A DNA stretch of 64,000 nucleotides from Pseudomonas sp. (GCF_030684895.1 NZ_JAUXXP010000069.1:1-64000), one strand, 5' to 3'; positions 35,061 through 47,586 are shown, counted from the stretch's first letter. Program-made: numbers and translations. The notes: generated from the letters alone by a model not told the origin.

Positions 35061-36071
35061 GTGAGTTCACCCATGCAAGGTTCATTGATGCTGGATATCG
35101 CCGGCACCTGGTTGACTGCTGAGGATCGGCAGATCCTGCGTCAGCCGCAGGTGGCTGGGTTGATTCTGTTCGCACGCAATATCGAAGATCCGCGCCAGGT
35201 GCGCGAGCTGTCTGCGGCCATTCGCGCAGTGCGCCCGGATTTGCTGCTGGCGGTTGATCAGGAAGGCGGCCGGGTGCAGCGTCTGCGCCAGGGCTTTGTG
35301 CGCTTGCCGGCGATGCGCGCGCTGGCTGATAACACCAATGCCGAGCATCTGGCTGAGCAGTGTGGCTGGGTTATGGCCACCGAGGTGCTGGCTGCAGGGT
35401 TAGACCTGAGCTTTGCCCCGGTGCTGGATCTGGATCATCAGCGCAGTACCGTGGTTGGTAGCCGTTCTTTTGAGGGTGATGCGCAGCGCGCCACTTTACT
35501 GGCCGGCGCGTTTATCCGTGGGATGAACGCTGCGGGCATGGCCGCTACTGGCAAGCATTTCCCAGGTCACGGCTGGGCCGAGGCGGATTCCCATGTGGCC
35601 ATCCCGGTCGATGAGCGCAGTCTGGAACAGATTCGCGCAGTCGATTTACAGCCTTTTGCGCAATTGAGTCGGCAGTTGGCTGCGGTGATGCCCGCCCATG
35701 TGATCTACCCTCAGGTGGACAGTCAGCCTGCAGGGTTTTCTCGGCGCTGGTTGCAGGACATCCTGCGTGGCGAGCTGGCCTTTGATGGGGTGATTTTCAG
35801 CGACGATCTGTCCATGGCTGGCGCCCATGTGGTCGGTGATGCGGCCTGCCGCATCGAGGCAGCGCTGGTGGCAGGTTGTGACATGGGCCTGGTGTGTAAT
35901 GACCGGGCAGCGGCTGAACTGGCCTTGAGCGCTCTGCAGCGCCTCAAGGTGGAACCGCCGCAAGGTCTGGCGCGGATGCGTCGGCAGGCTTTTCCAGGTA
36001 TTGAGTATCGGCAGAGCCCGCGTTGGCTTGCAGCACTTGGCAGCCTGCGCGATGCGCAATTAATCGACTGA
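35061..36071 (+). CDS. nagZ: Beta-N-acetylhexosaminidase NagZ
   Basis: 336-aa cytoplasmic family-3 glycosidase that removes GlcNAc from 1,6-anhydroMurNAc-peptides in murein recycling, generating the inducer of AmpC beta-lactamase through AmpR. It shows LLAVDQEGGRVQRLRQGF (near 75), the KHFPGHGWAEADSHVAIP loop with the acid/base His, and the nucleophile Asp in FDGVIFSDDLSMAGA. GTG 35061 has AAGGA 6 bases upstream; ATG 35073 (MQGSLMLDIAGTW) matches the 332-aa form known from P. aeruginosa and is the alternative. Confidence 0.95.
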   Translation: MSSPMQGSLMLDIAGTWLTAEDRQILRQPQVAGLILFARNIEDPRQVRELSAAIRAVRPDLLLAVDQEGGRVQRLRQGFVRLPAMRALADNTNAEHLAEQCGWVMATEVLAAGLDLSFAPVLDLDHQRSTVVGSRSFEGDAQRATLLAGAFIRGMNAAGMAATGKHFPGHGWAEADSHVAIPVDERSLEQIRAVDLQPFAQLSRQLAAVMPAHVIYPQVDSQPAGFSRRWLQDILRGELAFDGVIFSDDLSMAGAHVVGDAACRIEAALVAGCDMGLVCNDRAAAELALSALQRLKVEPPQGLARMRRQAFPGIEYRQSPRWLAALGSLRDAQLID

Positions 36072-36078
36072 GGAGTAA

Positions 36079-36819
<741 letters not shown>

Positions 36820-36836
36820 TTGAGTCGTGTTGCAAT

Positions 36837-36869
36837 AAAAAAAGGGCCGCGTAATGCGGCCCTTTTTTT
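36837..36869 (+). terminator. Rho-independent terminator after mtiP
   Basis: GGGCCGC (36844-36850), loop GTAAT, GCGGCCC (36856-36862), flanked by seven A upstream and followed by seven T; begins 17 bases after the mtiP stop. Confidence 0.93.
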
Positions 36870-36890
36870 GAGTTCTTAGAAGCTAGTTAG

Positions 36891-37089
36891 GATCTTGCGA
36901 GCTAGAGCCATGCAAGGCGCTACGTAGTAACAGCCTATGGCTGGTCAAAGCGGCGAGGAAGCGGAGTTTACTGATGTAAATGAGCAGTACTCGCTTCGCT
37001 CGCCCTTCGTGCCGCGCTGAAGCGCGTTAGCTGCAAGCGGCTTGCCGAGTCTGTTTTTAACGCACTAGGGCCGACGCGCAGCTGATCGT
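36891..37089. repeat. Dispersed palindromic repeat, long copy
   Basis: Begins GATCTTGCGAGCTAGAGCC and ends CGACGCGCAGCTGATC, so the ends are imperfect inverted repeats. It contains the family core GAGGAAGCGGAGTTTAC then TGTAAATGAG (36954-36983) shared with 54016-54134 and with the lexA-sulA element. Relative to the 54-kb copy it has about 80 extra bases (36988-37050 region, with its own hairpins). Non-coding; lies between the mtiP terminator and the convergent csiV-like gene. Confidence 0.75.
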
Positions 37090-37098
37090 AAGAAGGTT

Positions 37099-37638
37099 CT
37101 ACAGTGGGCTGACGCGAATCAGCATGCCAAGGCTGCCATTATCAACAAAGGTCAGCTCGCCGCTTTTCAGGCGGCTGCTCTGCTTGATGCGCTCGCTGTC
37201 GTTGAGGATGCCGCTGGCGTCGAGCTGGTTGACCCAGATGTCGCTGTCCAGCTCGATCACGCGGCCAGCCTTGAGGCTGATGGTGCCTTCGACGGGGTAG
37301 TGGCCGAACTGTTCATTGCCGGTGCTGATGGCAACGCGGCTGCTCGACTCGCCCAGGTTTTGCGACCAGGCCTTGTGCAGCAATACCTGATAACCGTTGG
37401 ACGGGCTGAGTTTGCCGGCTTCGGCATTCAGTGCGGTGCTGCGGCTGTTGCTGCCATCCACCGGCAGCGCGTTCTGCGCCCAGTTGTCGGGCGGCAGCTG
37501 GCCGGCGGAAATCGGCGTGACGGCCTGGCGGAAGACGATGACTTCAACCTGATAGAGGCTTTCAGCCAGGGCAGCTGTGCTGCTTAGCAGGCCCAGCAGG
37601 AGAAGCGGCAGCAGGGCCAGGGTGCGGAATGCGCGCAT
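37099..37638 (-). CDS. CsiV family protein
   Basis: 179-aa exported protein: signal peptide 1-25 (ending TAALA), then LYQVEVIVFRQAV, the strand motif that defines CsiV (PF10972), and near the end the pattern ELDSDIWVNQLD...LKSGELTFVD. In Vibrio, CsiV is a periplasmic partner of the type VI lysozyme-like TsaB/VgrG-independent pathway; in pseudomonads the role is not established. It is 11 bp downstream of mfd on the same strand, hence probably cotranscribed with it. Confidence 0.8.
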   Translation of the reverse strand: MRAFRTLALLPLLLLGLLSSTAALAESLYQVEVIVFRQAVTPISAGQLPPDNWAQNALPVDGSNSRSTALNAEAGKLSPSNGYQVLLHKAWSQNLGESSSRVAISTGNEQFGHYPVEGTISLKAGRVIELDSDIWVNQLDASGILNDSERIKQSSRLKSGELTFVDNGSLGMLIRVSPL

Positions 37639-37649
37639 GGGTCAGTCCT

Positions 37650-40600
37650 TTAGGTTGAAGGTGTCAGGCGCTCGAACAGCGCCTCTAAGGTGTTGAATCG
37701 TTCTTCCGGGCGCTCCATGGCTACCTGGATTTTAAACATCGTCGCGCCTTCGAACTTGTAGCGGTTCGGCGCGCTCTGGATCAGCTTGATCAAGGTGAGC
37801 GGATCGACGCAGGTATCGGCGGCGAATTCGATACGTCCGCCTTGCGGGCCGGCATCGACCTTCTTGATCCCCAGTTTTTCCGCCTGCAGCTTCATCAGGG
37901 TGATGCGTATCAGGTTCTTGCTTGCATCCGGCAGTAGGCCGAAACGGTCGATCATCTCCACTTGCAGCTCTTTCAGGCCATCCTCGTCGGCAGCGTTGGC
38001 GATGCGTTTGTAGAGGATCAGCCGCGCATGCACGTCGGGCAGGTAATCCTCGGGGATCAACGCCGGTACGCGCAGGTTGATCTCCGGGCCGCCGCCGAGT
38101 GGCTGGTCGAGGTTGGGCTGCTCGCCCTTGCGGATCGATTTCACTGCGCGTTCGAGCATTTCCATATACAGGGTGAAACCGACCGCCTGGATCTGCCCGC
38201 TCTGGCCGTCGCCGAGCAGCTCGCCGGCACCGCGGATTTCCAGGTCATGGGTGGCCAGCAGGAAACCGGCGCCGAGGTCCTGAGCGCCGGAGATGGCTTC
38301 CAGACGTTTTTGCGCATCGTCGGTCATCTGCTTGCGCGGCGGCGTCAGCAGGTAGGCATAGGCCTGGTGGTGACTACGGCCGACGCGGCCACGCAGCTGA
38401 TGCAGTTGAGCCAGGCCGAACTTGTCGGCACGCTCGATGATGATGGTGTTGGCACTCGGTACATCGATACCGGTTTCGATGATGGTCGAGGCGATCAGCA
38501 CGTTGAAGCGCTTGTGGTAGAAGTCGCCCATCACCTGTTCCAGCTCGCGCTCGCGCATCTGCCCGTGGCCGATGCCTATGCGTGCTTCGGGCACCAGTTC
38601 GGCGAGGTCGGCGGCGCATTTCTCGATGGTTTTCACATCGTTGTGCAGGTAGTACACCTGGCCGCCACGCAGCAGCTCACGCAGCAGCGCTTCCTTGATC
38701 GTCGGGTTGTTCTGCTCCATGACGAAGGTGCGCACCGACAGGCGCCGTGCCGGCGGTGTGGCGATGATCGACAGGTCGCGCATGCCGGCTACGGCCATGT
38801 TCAGGGTGCGTGGAATTGGTGTGGCGGTCAGGGTAAGGATGTCGACTTCGCTGCGCAGGGCCTTGAGCTGCTCCTTCTGGCGCACGCCGAAGCGGTGCTC
38901 CTCGTCGATGATCACCAGGCCCAGGTTGCTAAACTTGACGTCTTCCTGCAGCAACTTGTGGGTGCCGATCACGATATCCACCTTGCCCTCGGCCAGCTGC
39001 TGCACGGCGTCGCTGACTTCTTTTGCGCTTTTGAAGCGGCTCATCACCTCGACTTTTACCGGCCAGTCGGCGAAGCGGTCGCGGAAGCTGTTGTAGTGCT
39101 GCTGGGCGAGCAGGGTGGTCGGTACCAGCACCGCCACCTGCTTGCCGCCATGCACGGCGATAAAGGCTGCGCGCATCGCCACTTCGGTCTTGCCGAAGCC
39201 AACATCGCCGCAGACCAGGCGGTCCATCGGCTTGGGCGCGAGCATGTCGTCATGCACCGCGTCGATGGCGGCTTGCTGGTCCGGGGTTTCCTCGAAGGGA
39301 AAACCGGCGCTGAAGGTGGCGTAATCGGCTTTCGGGTCGGCAAACGCATAGCCTTCGCGGGCGGCGCGGCGGGCGTAGATGTCGAGCAGTTCGGCGGCGA
39401 CATCACGCACCTGTTCGGCGGCCTTGCGCTTGGCCTTTTGCCAGATTTCCGAGCCTAAGCGGTGCAGCGGGGCGAGGGCGTCGTCGCTGCCGGTGTAGCG
39501 CGCGATCAGGTGCAGGCTGGCCACCGGCACGTAGAGCTTGGCTTCCTCGGCGTACATCAGGGCGAGAAATTCGGCGGTCTGGCCGTCGAATTCCATGGTC
39601 ACCAGGCCCAGGTAGCGGCCGACGCCATGGTCGATATGCACCACCGGTGCGCCTTCGCGCAGCTCGGTAAGGTTCTTGATGACGTTGTCGCCGCCATCGC
39701 GAGATTTCTCCCGGCGCCGGCGCTGCATCACGCGTTGGCCGAACAGCGGACTTTCCGCCACCAGGGCCAGGTCTTCGAGCAACAGGCCGTCATCCAGCGG
39801 GGCGATGCAGATGCCTAAGCGCTGTTTGCTGGCGGTAAAGGCTGGCCAGCTGTCGAATTCGTTGGGCTTGAGCTTGAGGCGTGCGAGCAATTCCAGTAGC
39901 ACTTCGCGCCGTCCCGCGGATTCGGCGCAGAACAGTACGCGGCCAGGGTATTCCTCGATAAAGCGCCGCAGCGCCGCCAGTGGCTCGCCGGCCTTGGCTT
40001 GAATCGCCAGATCGGGCAGTGGTTTGGCGTTGAAACGCAGGCGACCGACGCCTTCTTCGATATCGTCCTGGCTGACCACCACCCGTGGCCAGTTTTTCAG
40101 GCGGGCAAAGCAGTCTTCCACTGGCAAGAAGATATCGGCCGGCGGCAGCAGCGGGCGTTCCGGGTCAATGCGGCGATCCTCGTAGCGGCTGCGTGCATCT
40201 ACCCAGAACTGCTCGGCGGCTTTTTCGATGCCCGGCAGGGAAAACACCTGGGTGTCGGCGGGCAAGTAGTCGAAGAGGGTGGCGGTTTCCTCGAAGAACA
40301 GCGGCAGGTAGTACTCGATACCGGCCGGGGTGATGCCGGTGCTGAGGTCTTGGTAGATCGGGCAGCGGCGGAAATCCACGTCGAAGCGTTCGCGAAAGCG
40401 TCCGCGGAAATCGGTAACGGCTTTCTTTTCCAGCGGGAATTCGCGCGCCGGCAGCAGCTTGATCGACTCGACCTTGTCGATGGAGCGCTGGTTTTCCGGA
40501 TCAAAGGTACGCAGGGTTTCGATTTCATCATCGAACAGGTCGATACGGTAGGGCAGGCGGCTGCCCATCGGGAACAGGTCAATCAGTGCGCCGCGTACAG

Positions 40601-41087
40601 CGAATTCGCCATGTTCGTACACCGTGTCGACGCAGCGATAGCCGGCGGCTTCCAGGTTGCTGCGCATCTGGTTGACGTCGAGTTGCTGGCCGACCTGCAT
40701 GACCAGGCTGCTGCCGAGCAGAAAACGCTTGGGCGCCAGGCGGTGTAGGGCGGTGGTGATCGGGACTACCAATACACCGTGTTTCAGTTCAGGCAGGCGA
40801 TAAAGCGCGGCGATGCGTTGGGAAATGATGTCCTGGTGCGGCGAAAACAGGTCGTAGGGCAGGGTTTCCCAGTCAGGGAAATGCAGCACCGGCAAATCCG
40901 GAGCGAAAAAACTCAGCTCCTCTTGCAGGCGCTCGGCGCTCTCGCTGCCTTCCGTCAGCAGCAGGGTGAAGCGTTTGGCATTGCTGGCGGCTTCGGCAAT
41001 CGCCAGGCTCAGCGCGGCACCGGGCAGGTTGCCCCAGTGTTGTTTGCCGGCAGTGGCCGGCAGGGACGGTAGACGCAGTACAGGCAC
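37650..41087 (-). CDS. mfd: Transcription-repair coupling factor Mfd
   Basis: 1145-aa ATP-dependent translocase that removes RNA polymerase stalled at DNA lesions and recruits UvrA. N-terminal UvrB-like region (to about 350), RNA polymerase-interacting CarD-like domain (VVHIDHGVGRYLGL, about 500), helicase domain with Walker A VCGDVGFGKTEVAMR and DEEH box (LVIIDEEHRFGVRQKEQL), the translocation RecG-like motif, and a C-terminal autoinhibitory domain. I set the start at GTG 41087 (MPVLRLPSLPATAGKQ) by family length and N-terminus; a TTG eight codons upstream is the alternative. Confidence 0.95.
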   Translation of the reverse strand: MPVLRLPSLPATAGKQHWGNLPGAALSLAIAEAASNAKRFTLLLTEGSESAERLQEELSFFAPDLPVLHFPDWETLPYDLFSPHQDIISQRIAALYRLPELKHGVLVVPITTALHRLAPKRFLLGSSLVMQVGQQLDVNQMRSNLEAAGYRCVDTVYEHGEFAVRGALIDLFPMGSRLPYRIDLFDDEIETLRTFDPENQRSIDKVESIKLLPAREFPLEKKAVTDFRGRFRERFDVDFRRCPIYQDLSTGITPAGIEYYLPLFFEETATLFDYLPADTQVFSLPGIEKAAEQFWVDARSRYEDRRIDPERPLLPPADIFLPVEDCFARLKNWPRVVVSQDDIEEGVGRLRFNAKPLPDLAIQAKAGEPLAALRRFIEEYPGRVLFCAESAGRREVLLELLARLKLKPNEFDSWPAFTASKQRLGICIAPLDDGLLLEDLALVAESPLFGQRVMQRRRREKSRDGGDNVIKNLTELREGAPVVHIDHGVGRYLGLVTMEFDGQTAEFLALMYAEEAKLYVPVASLHLIARYTGSDDALAPLHRLGSEIWQKAKRKAAEQVRDVAAELLDIYARRAAREGYAFADPKADYATFSAGFPFEETPDQQAAIDAVHDDMLAPKPMDRLVCGDVGFGKTEVAMRAAFIAVHGGKQVAVLVPTTLLAQQHYNSFRDRFADWPVKVEVMSRFKSAKEVSDAVQQLAEGKVDIVIGTHKLLQEDVKFSNLGLVIIDEEHRFGVRQKEQLKALRSEVDILTLTATPIPRTLNMAVAGMRDLSIIATPPARRLSVRTFVMEQNNPTIKEALLRELLRGGQVYYLHNDVKTIEKCAADLAELVPEARIGIGHGQMRERELEQVMGDFYHKRFNVLIASTIIETGIDVPSANTIIIERADKFGLAQLHQLRGRVGRSHHQAYAYLLTPPRKQMTDDAQKRLEAISGAQDLGAGFLLATHDLEIRGAGELLGDGQSGQIQAVGFTLYMEMLERAVKSIRKGEQPNLDQPLGGGPEINLRVPALIPEDYLPDVHARLILYKRIANAADEDGLKELQVEMIDRFGLLPDASKNLIRITLMKLQAEKLGIKKVDAGPQGGRIEFAADTCVDPLTLIKLIQSAPNRYKFEGATMFKIQVAMERPEERFNTLEALFERLTPST

Positions 41088-41165
41088 GGGCGGCTCACGG
41101 TCAGGACACAAGGTCGGCGATTGTAGCGGGCGTTTATATGCGGTGTCAGTTACGACAGTCGTGCA

Positions 41166-41194
41166 TTGCTCATGCTGCCCTGCGCCGTCATAAT
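41166..41194 (+). promoter_or_regulatory. Predicted sigma-70 promoter of the GAPDH gene
   Basis: TTGCTC (41166-41171), 17-bp spacer, CATAAT (41189-41194), about 43 bp before the GTG start at 41237. It is divergent from mfd. Confidence 0.5.
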
Positions 41195-41236
41195 GTAGCC
41201 CCTTTTTTCAGCCCCTACATGTGGAAGGTACTGCCC

Positions 41237-42685
41237 GTGACTCAGAAGCCCGACCAGTGTCTCGGTGAGTGGATCGATCGAGAAGCCCTTGCGGAAGCGA
41301 TGATTCCGATGATTGGCCAACTCTACCGTAACAACAACGTGGTCACCTCGATCTACGGCCGTGGTCTGATCAACCGTTCGGTGATCGACATTCTCAAGGC
41401 CCACCGCTTCGCGCGTCACCGCCTGACCGGCGACAGCGAACTGTCGGTGCACGATACCTTCCTGGTGCTCAAGGCCATGAGCGAGCTCAAACTGGGCGCC
41501 GCTTCGGTGGACCTGGGCAAGATGGTCAGTAAGTTCAAGGCTGAAGGCCAGGGCCGCAGCATCGAACAGTTCGTCAAGGACGAGCTGGTTGAAGTGGCCG
41601 GTAAGCAGAACAGTGAAGCCCGCGAAGGCACCGACGTGGTGCTCTACGGCTTCGGTCGTATCGGTCGTCTGCTGGCGCGCATCCTGATCGAGAAAACCGG
41701 TGGTGGCGACGGCCTGCGTCTGCGCGCCATCGTTGTGCGCAAAGGCGCGACCAATGACCTGGTCAAGCGCGCCAGCCTGCTGCGCCGCGACTCGGTACAC
41801 GGCAAGTTCGATGGCACCATTACCATCGACGAAGAAAACAACACCCTGACGGCCAACGGCAACCTGATTCAGGTGATCTACGCCAAGTCGCCAGCCGAGG
41901 TGGATTACACCCAATACGGCATCAAGAACGCTCTGCTGGTCGACAACACTGGTGTATGGCGTGACGCCGAGGGCCTGGGCCAGCACCTGGCTTGCCCTGG
42001 TGTTGATCGCGTTGTTCTGACCGCGCCTGGCAAGGGCGCGCTGAAGAACATCGTGCACGGCATCAACCACGGCGAAATCACCCCAGAAGACAAGATCATC
42101 TCGGCCGCTTCCTGCACCACCAACGCCATCGTGCCGGTGCTCAAAGCGATCAATGATCAGTACGGCATCGTTAATGGTCACGTCGAAACCGTTCACTCGT
42201 ACACCAACGACCAGAACCTGATCGACAACTTCCATAAAGGCGACCGCCGTGGTCGCAGCGCACCGCTGAACATGGTGATCACCGAAACCGGTGCTGCCAC
42301 CGCTGCTGCCAAGGCGCTGCCTGTGCTGAAAGGCAAGTTGACCGGTAATGCCATTCGCGTACCAACGCCGAACGTGTCGATGGCCATTCTCAACCTCAAC
42401 CTTGAGAAAGCCACCAGCCGTGAGGAAGTCAACGAGTACCTGCGCCAGATGGCCATGCACTCCGACCTGCAGAAGCAGATCGACTTCGTCCAGTCGCAGG
42501 AAGTGGTCTCCACCGACTTCGTCGGTTCGCGTCACGCCGGTGTGGTCGATGCTGAGGCCACCATCTGCAATGACAACCGCGTTGTGCTGTACGTGTGGTA
42601 CGACAACGAGTTCGGTTACAGCTGCCAGGTGGTTCGCGTGATGGAAGACATGGCCGGGGTTAACCCGCCCGCCTTCCCGCGCTAA
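41237..42685 (+). CDS. gap: Glyceraldehyde-3-phosphate dehydrogenase, long form
   Basis: 482-aa GAPDH with about 130 extra N-terminal residues before the Rossmann motif VVLYGFGRIGRLLARILIE; catalytic Cys293 in SAASCTTNAIVPV; C-terminal WYDNEFGYSCQVVRVMEDM. It interconverts glyceraldehyde 3-phosphate and 1,3-bisphosphoglycerate. The N-terminal extension (residues 1-130, helical) is characteristic of the GapB-like pseudomonad type, tied to gluconeogenesis. GTG 41237 is chosen because GGAAGG lies 8 bases upstream; ATG 41219 (MWKVLPVTQ) would add six residues but lacks a ribosome site. It ends at a TTCG-loop terminator. Confidence 0.93.
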   Translation: MTQKPDQCLGEWIDREALAEAMIPMIGQLYRNNNVVTSIYGRGLINRSVIDILKAHRFARHRLTGDSELSVHDTFLVLKAMSELKLGAASVDLGKMVSKFKAEGQGRSIEQFVKDELVEVAGKQNSEAREGTDVVLYGFGRIGRLLARILIEKTGGGDGLRLRAIVVRKGATNDLVKRASLLRRDSVHGKFDGTITIDEENNTLTANGNLIQVIYAKSPAEVDYTQYGIKNALLVDNTGVWRDAEGLGQHLACPGVDRVVLTAPGKGALKNIVHGINHGEITPEDKIISAASCTTNAIVPVLKAINDQYGIVNGHVETVHSYTNDQNLIDNFHKGDRRGRSAPLNMVITETGAATAAAKALPVLKGKLTGNAIRVPTPNVSMAILNLNLEKATSREEVNEYLRQMAMHSDLQKQIDFVQSQEVVSTDFVGSRHAGVVDAEATICNDNRVVLYVWYDNEFGYSCQVVRVMEDMAGVNPPAFPR

Positions 42686-42700
42686 GCGCAGGCAATGCAT

Positions 42701-42729
42701 AAAAACGGGAGCTTCGGCTCCCGTTTTTT
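42701..42729 (+). terminator. Rho-independent terminator after the GAPDH gene
   Basis: ACGGGAGC (42705-42712), stable TTCG tetraloop, GCTCCCGT (42717-42724), then T run to 42729; A run on the left makes it usable in both directions, also for the convergent gene ending at 42750. Confidence 0.94.
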
Positions 42730-42749
42730 ATGGTCTGGAATTTCGGGAA

Positions 42750-43310
42750 TTAGTCGGCCAGCAAGCTAGTGCGCAACTTATCTGACAGGCCGTTGGGCGA
42801 CAGCCAGATGCCCAGGTAGGCCCTGGCCAGGGCTGGGTCCTGGCTGGTGTAGACGACCTTGCCATTCACTTCCAGGGTCAGGCCGCTGCCTGCGTTGAAG
42901 TTCAGCGCGTAACGGTCGCCTGGGCGAATATCCCTGAACGTGGCATGCAGGGCGTCTACTTCGGGGCGCAGGCGCTGCAGTGTAGTGGCGTCGTGCTGGC
43001 GTTCGAGGGTGACCCAGGCCGCCTTGATCACGTCTTGGCTGTCGATGTTGCGGAAGTAGTAAAGCTCCAGACGTTGTGTGAGTGGCTTGGCGACCGCCTG
43101 GCTGGCACTGGCCTCGGTTGGGGCATAAAAAGCGGCCGCGTAGACATCGGCCCACAGGTAAGTCAGTACGCTCTGGTTCTTGCGTTCCAGGCTGTTCTGC
43201 TCAAGCTCGTGGGTGGCGGCGAAGTTGGCTTCTTGCAGGCGTTCGCGGTTGCTGGCGAATAACTCGCCGCTGAGCAGCAGTAGGGTGGTAAGCGCGAGTA
43301 GCAGGCGCAT
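42750..43310 (-). CDS. Chalcone-isomerase-fold family protein
   Basis: 186-aa exported protein: signal peptide 1-19 (ending GELFA), then a chalcone isomerase-like domain (Chalcone_3) with VLTYLWADVYAAAFYAP, LELYYFRNIDSQDVIKAAW and YLGIWLSPNGLSDKLRTSLL. Such bacterial proteins are usually periplasmic, bind fatty acids or similar ligands, and are not flavonoid enzymes. It is convergent with the GAPDH gene and divergent from nqr. Confidence 0.85.
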   Translation of the reverse strand: MRLLLALTTLLLLSGELFASNRERLQEANFAATHELEQNSLERKNQSVLTYLWADVYAAAFYAPTEASASQAVAKPLTQRLELYYFRNIDSQDVIKAAWVTLERQHDATTLQRLRPEVDALHATFRDIRPGDRYALNFNAGSGLTLEVNGKVVYTSQDPALARAYLGIWLSPNGLSDKLRTSLLAD

Positions 43311-43335
43311 GGCAGGGCTCCGGTTGGTCTATTAG

Positions 43336-44919
<1,584 letters not shown>

Positions 44920-44922
44920 GTC

Positions 44923-46134
44923 ATGGGTATTCGTGCATTCCTCGACAAAGTCGAGCATAACTTCGAAAAAGGCGGCAGATACGAGAAGTGGTACGCCCTC
45001 TATGAGGCTGTCGACACCTTCTTCTATCGCCCTGGCAGCGTAACCAAGACCACCGCCCACGTGCGTGACGGCATCGACCTCAAGCGCATGATGATCACCG
45101 TGTGGTTGTGTACCTTCCCGATGATGTTTTTCGGCATGTGGAACACCGGTTATCAGGCCAACCTGATCTTCGCTAACAGCCCTGAACTACTGGCCGCCCA
45201 GGAAGGCTGGCGCTTCGCGCTGATCGGCTCGATGGCCGGGTTCGACCCGAACAGCCTGTGGGATAACTTTATCCAGGGCGCGGCTTACTTCCTGCCGGTG
45301 TATGCCACGGCGTTTATCGTCGGTGGCTTCTGGGAAGTGCTGTTCGCGTCGATCCGCAAGCATGAAGTCAACGAAGGCTTCTTCGTCACCTCGGTACTCT
45401 TTGCCCTGATTCTGCCGCCGAGCATTCCGCTGTGGCAGGTCGCCCTCGGTATCAGCTTCGGCGTGGTGATCGGCAAGGAAGTGTTTGGCGGTACTGGCAA
45501 GAACTTCCTCAACCCGGCGCTGACCGGTCGTGCCTTCCTGTTCTTCGCCTACCCGGCGCAGATGTCCGGTGATGCGGTATGGACTGCGGTGGACGGCTTT
45601 GCCGGTGCCACTTCGCTGAGCCTGGCGGCTGCTGGCGGCATCGACAACGTGATCAATAATGGCATTACCTGGATGGACGCCTTTGTCGGCACCATTCACG
45701 GCTCGCTCGGCGAGACCAGCACCCTGGCCATTGCCATCGGCGGCCTGGTGTTGCTGATCACCAAGATTGCCGCCTGGCGCATCGTCGCTGGTGTGATGCT
45801 GGGCATGGTTGGTCTGAGCTTGTTGCTCAATGCCCTCGGCTCGACCACCAACCCGATGTTTGCCATGCCCTGGTACTGGCACCTGGTGGTGGGTGGTTTT
45901 GCGTTCGGTATGTTCTTTATGGCCACCGACCCGGTGTCGGCGTCCATGACCAATACCGGCAAGTGGATTTTCGGTGCCTTGATCGGTGTGATGGTGGTGT
46001 TGATCCGTGTGGTCAACCCAGCGTTCCCGGAAGGCATGATGCTGGCGATTCTGTTCGCCAACCTGTTCGCACCGTTGATCGACCACTTCGTCGTTCAAGC
46101 CAATATCAAGCGGAGGCTGGCGCGCAATGTCTAG
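44923..46134 (+). CDS. nqrB: Na+-translocating NADH:quinone reductase subunit B
   Basis: 403-aa integral membrane subunit with about ten membrane helices forming the sodium channel; it carries covalent FMN and riboflavin. The flavinylated Thr is expected near residue 230 in [11 protein letters not shown]. Other marks: [20 protein letters not shown] and [17 protein letters not shown]. Four bases separate it from nqrA; GGAGGG is the ribosome site. The FMN is attached by ApbE, encoded downstream. Confidence 0.97.
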   Translation: MGIRAFLDKVEHNFEKGGRYEKWYALYEAVDTFFYRPGSVTKTTAHVRDGIDLKRMMITVWLCTFPMMFFGMWNTGYQANLIFANSPELLAAQEGWRFALIGSMAGFDPNSLWDNFIQGAAYFLPVYATAFIVGGFWEVLFASIRKHEVNEGFFVTSVLFALILPPSIPLWQVALGISFGVVIGKEVFGGTGKNFLNPALTGRAFLFFAYPAQMSGDAVWTAVDGFAGATSLSLAAAGGIDNVINNGITWMDAFVGTIHGSLGETSTLAIAIGGLVLLITKIAAWRIVAGVMLGMVGLSLLLNALGSTTNPMFAMPWYWHLVVGGFAFGMFFMATDPVSASMTNTGKWIFGALIGVMVVLIRVVNPAFPEGMMLAILFANLFAPLIDHFVVQANIKRRLARNV

Positions 46135-46915
46135 TCAAAAAGAATCCACCGTCCGCACACTGGTGGTGGCCCTGTTGGTCTGCCTGGTGTGCTCGGTGTT
46201 TGTTGCCGGTGCAGCCGTGGCGCTGAAGCCGACCCAGGTGGACAACCGTCTGCTGGACAAGCAGCGCAGCATTCTGGCGATCGCCGGTCTGGGCGATGCC
46301 AGCATGTCCAGCGCTCAGGTTAAGGACATGTTCAAAGGCACCATCAGCGCCAAGCTGGTGGACCTGCAAACCGGCAAGTTTTCCGATGCCCAAGACCCAG
46401 TCACCTTTGACCCGCTTAAAGCCTCCAAGGACCCGAAACTGTCCTCGGTGCTCAAGGGCAGTGATGACATTGCCGGGATCAAGCGTCAGGAGCGCTTCAG
46501 CACCGTGTATGTGGTGGAGAAGGATGGTCAGGTTGAAACCCTGATTCTGCCGGTGCGTGGTTACGGTCTGTGGTCGACCCTGCATGGCTTTATCGCCGTC
46601 AAGGGCGACCTCAATACCGTGGTTGGCATGGGCTTCTACCAGCACGGCGAAACGCCGGGCCTGGGTGGCGAAGTCGACAATCCGAAGTGGAAAGGCCAAT
46701 GGCCAGGCAAAACCCTGTTCGATGAGGACGGCAAACTGGCCGTGCAAATCGTCAAGGGTGGTGTCGATGCACAGAGCCCCAAGGCCGTGCATCAGGTTGA
46801 TGGCCTGGCGGGCGCTACCCTGACGAGTAATGGGGTGGACAACCTGCTGAAGTTCTGGCTCGGCCAGAATGGCTTCGGTCCGTTTATCGCGAACCTGCGT
46901 GCAGGGGAGGCTTGA
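46127..46915 (+). CDS. nqrC: Na+-translocating NADH:quinone reductase subunit C
   Basis: 262-aa subunit with one N-terminal membrane helix (about residues 9-30, [19 protein letters not shown]) and a periplasmic FMN-binding domain. The covalent-FMN Thr is near residue 231 in [28 protein letters not shown] is another family mark. ATG 46127 overlaps the end of nqrB by 8 nt. ApbE is needed to load the FMN. Confidence 0.97.
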   Translation: MSSQKESTVRTLVVALLVCLVCSVFVAGAAVALKPTQVDNRLLDKQRSILAIAGLGDASMSSAQVKDMFKGTISAKLVDLQTGKFSDAQDPVTFDPLKASKDPKLSSVLKGSDDIAGIKRQERFSTVYVVEKDGQVETLILPVRGYGLWSTLHGFIAVKGDLNTVVGMGFYQHGETPGLGGEVDNPKWKGQWPGKTLFDEDGKLAVQIVKGGVDAQSPKAVHQVDGLAGATLTSNGVDNLLKFWLGQNGFGPFIANLRAGEA

Positions 46916-46917
46916 TC

Positions 46918-47586
46918 ATGTCGCAGCCGACTATTAAAGAAGTCCTGCTTAATCCGATTTTCAACAACAACCCCATCGGGTTGCAGATTCTCGGTATCTG
47001 TTCCGCTTTGGCGGTGACCTCGAACCTGAAAACCGCGCTGGTGATGTCTGCCGCGCTGACTCTGGTAACCGGGTTCTCCAACCTGTTTATCTCGATGATT
47101 CGCAGCCAGATCCCTGGCTCGATTCGCATGATCGTGCAGATGGTGATCATTGCTTCTCTGGTAATCGTGGTTGATCAGGTGCTCAAGGCCTTTGCCTTCA
47201 GTCTGTCCAAACAGCTCTCGGTGTTTGTCGGTCTGATCATCACCAACTGCATCGTGATGGGCCGCGCCGAAGCCTTTGCCATGCAGAACCCGCCAGTGCT
47301 GTCGTTCTTCGATGGTATCGGTAACGGTCTGGGCTACAGCGCCATGTTGATTGCCCTAGGCATCATTCGTGAGCTGTTTGGCGCAGGCAAACTGATGGGT
47401 TACGAGATCATTCCGGTGATCAACGACGGTGGCTGGTACCAGCCTAACGGTATGCTGCTGCTGCCGCCTTCGGCGTTCTTCCTGATCGGTCTGTTTATCT
47501 GGGGTATTCGCGTCTGGAAAAAAGACCAGATCGAGAAGCCGAGCTTCAAGATGGCGCCTCAGGTTTCCAATAAGGAGGCCTACTAA
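46918..47586 (+). CDS. nqrD: Na+-translocating NADH:quinone reductase subunit D
   Basis: 222-aa membrane subunit with six helices, related by duplication to NqrE. Motif [19 protein letters not shown] at the N-terminus, and the conserved [13 protein letters not shown] loop whose Cys helps bind the intramembrane iron centre. SD GGGGAGG lies 8 bases before ATG 46918. The TTG two codons upstream is not used. Confidence 0.96.
   Translation: MSQPTIKEVLLNPIFNNNPIGLQILGICSALAVTSNLKTALVMSAALTLVTGFSNLFISMIRSQIPGSIRMIVQMVIIASLVIVVDQVLKAFAFSLSKQLSVFVGLIITNCIVMGRAEAFAMQNPPVLSFFDGIGNGLGYSAMLIALGIIRELFGAGKLMGYEIIPVINDGGWYQPNGMLLLPPSAFFLIGLFIWGIRVWKKDQIEKPSFKMAPQVSNKEAY

Noticed and set aside
41150..42700. 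516-aa open frame on the minus strand across the GAPDH gene
   Set aside because: Shadow of a high-codon-bias gene; same reasoning applies to long minus frames over nqrA (43570-45060) and sthA (50630-52072).
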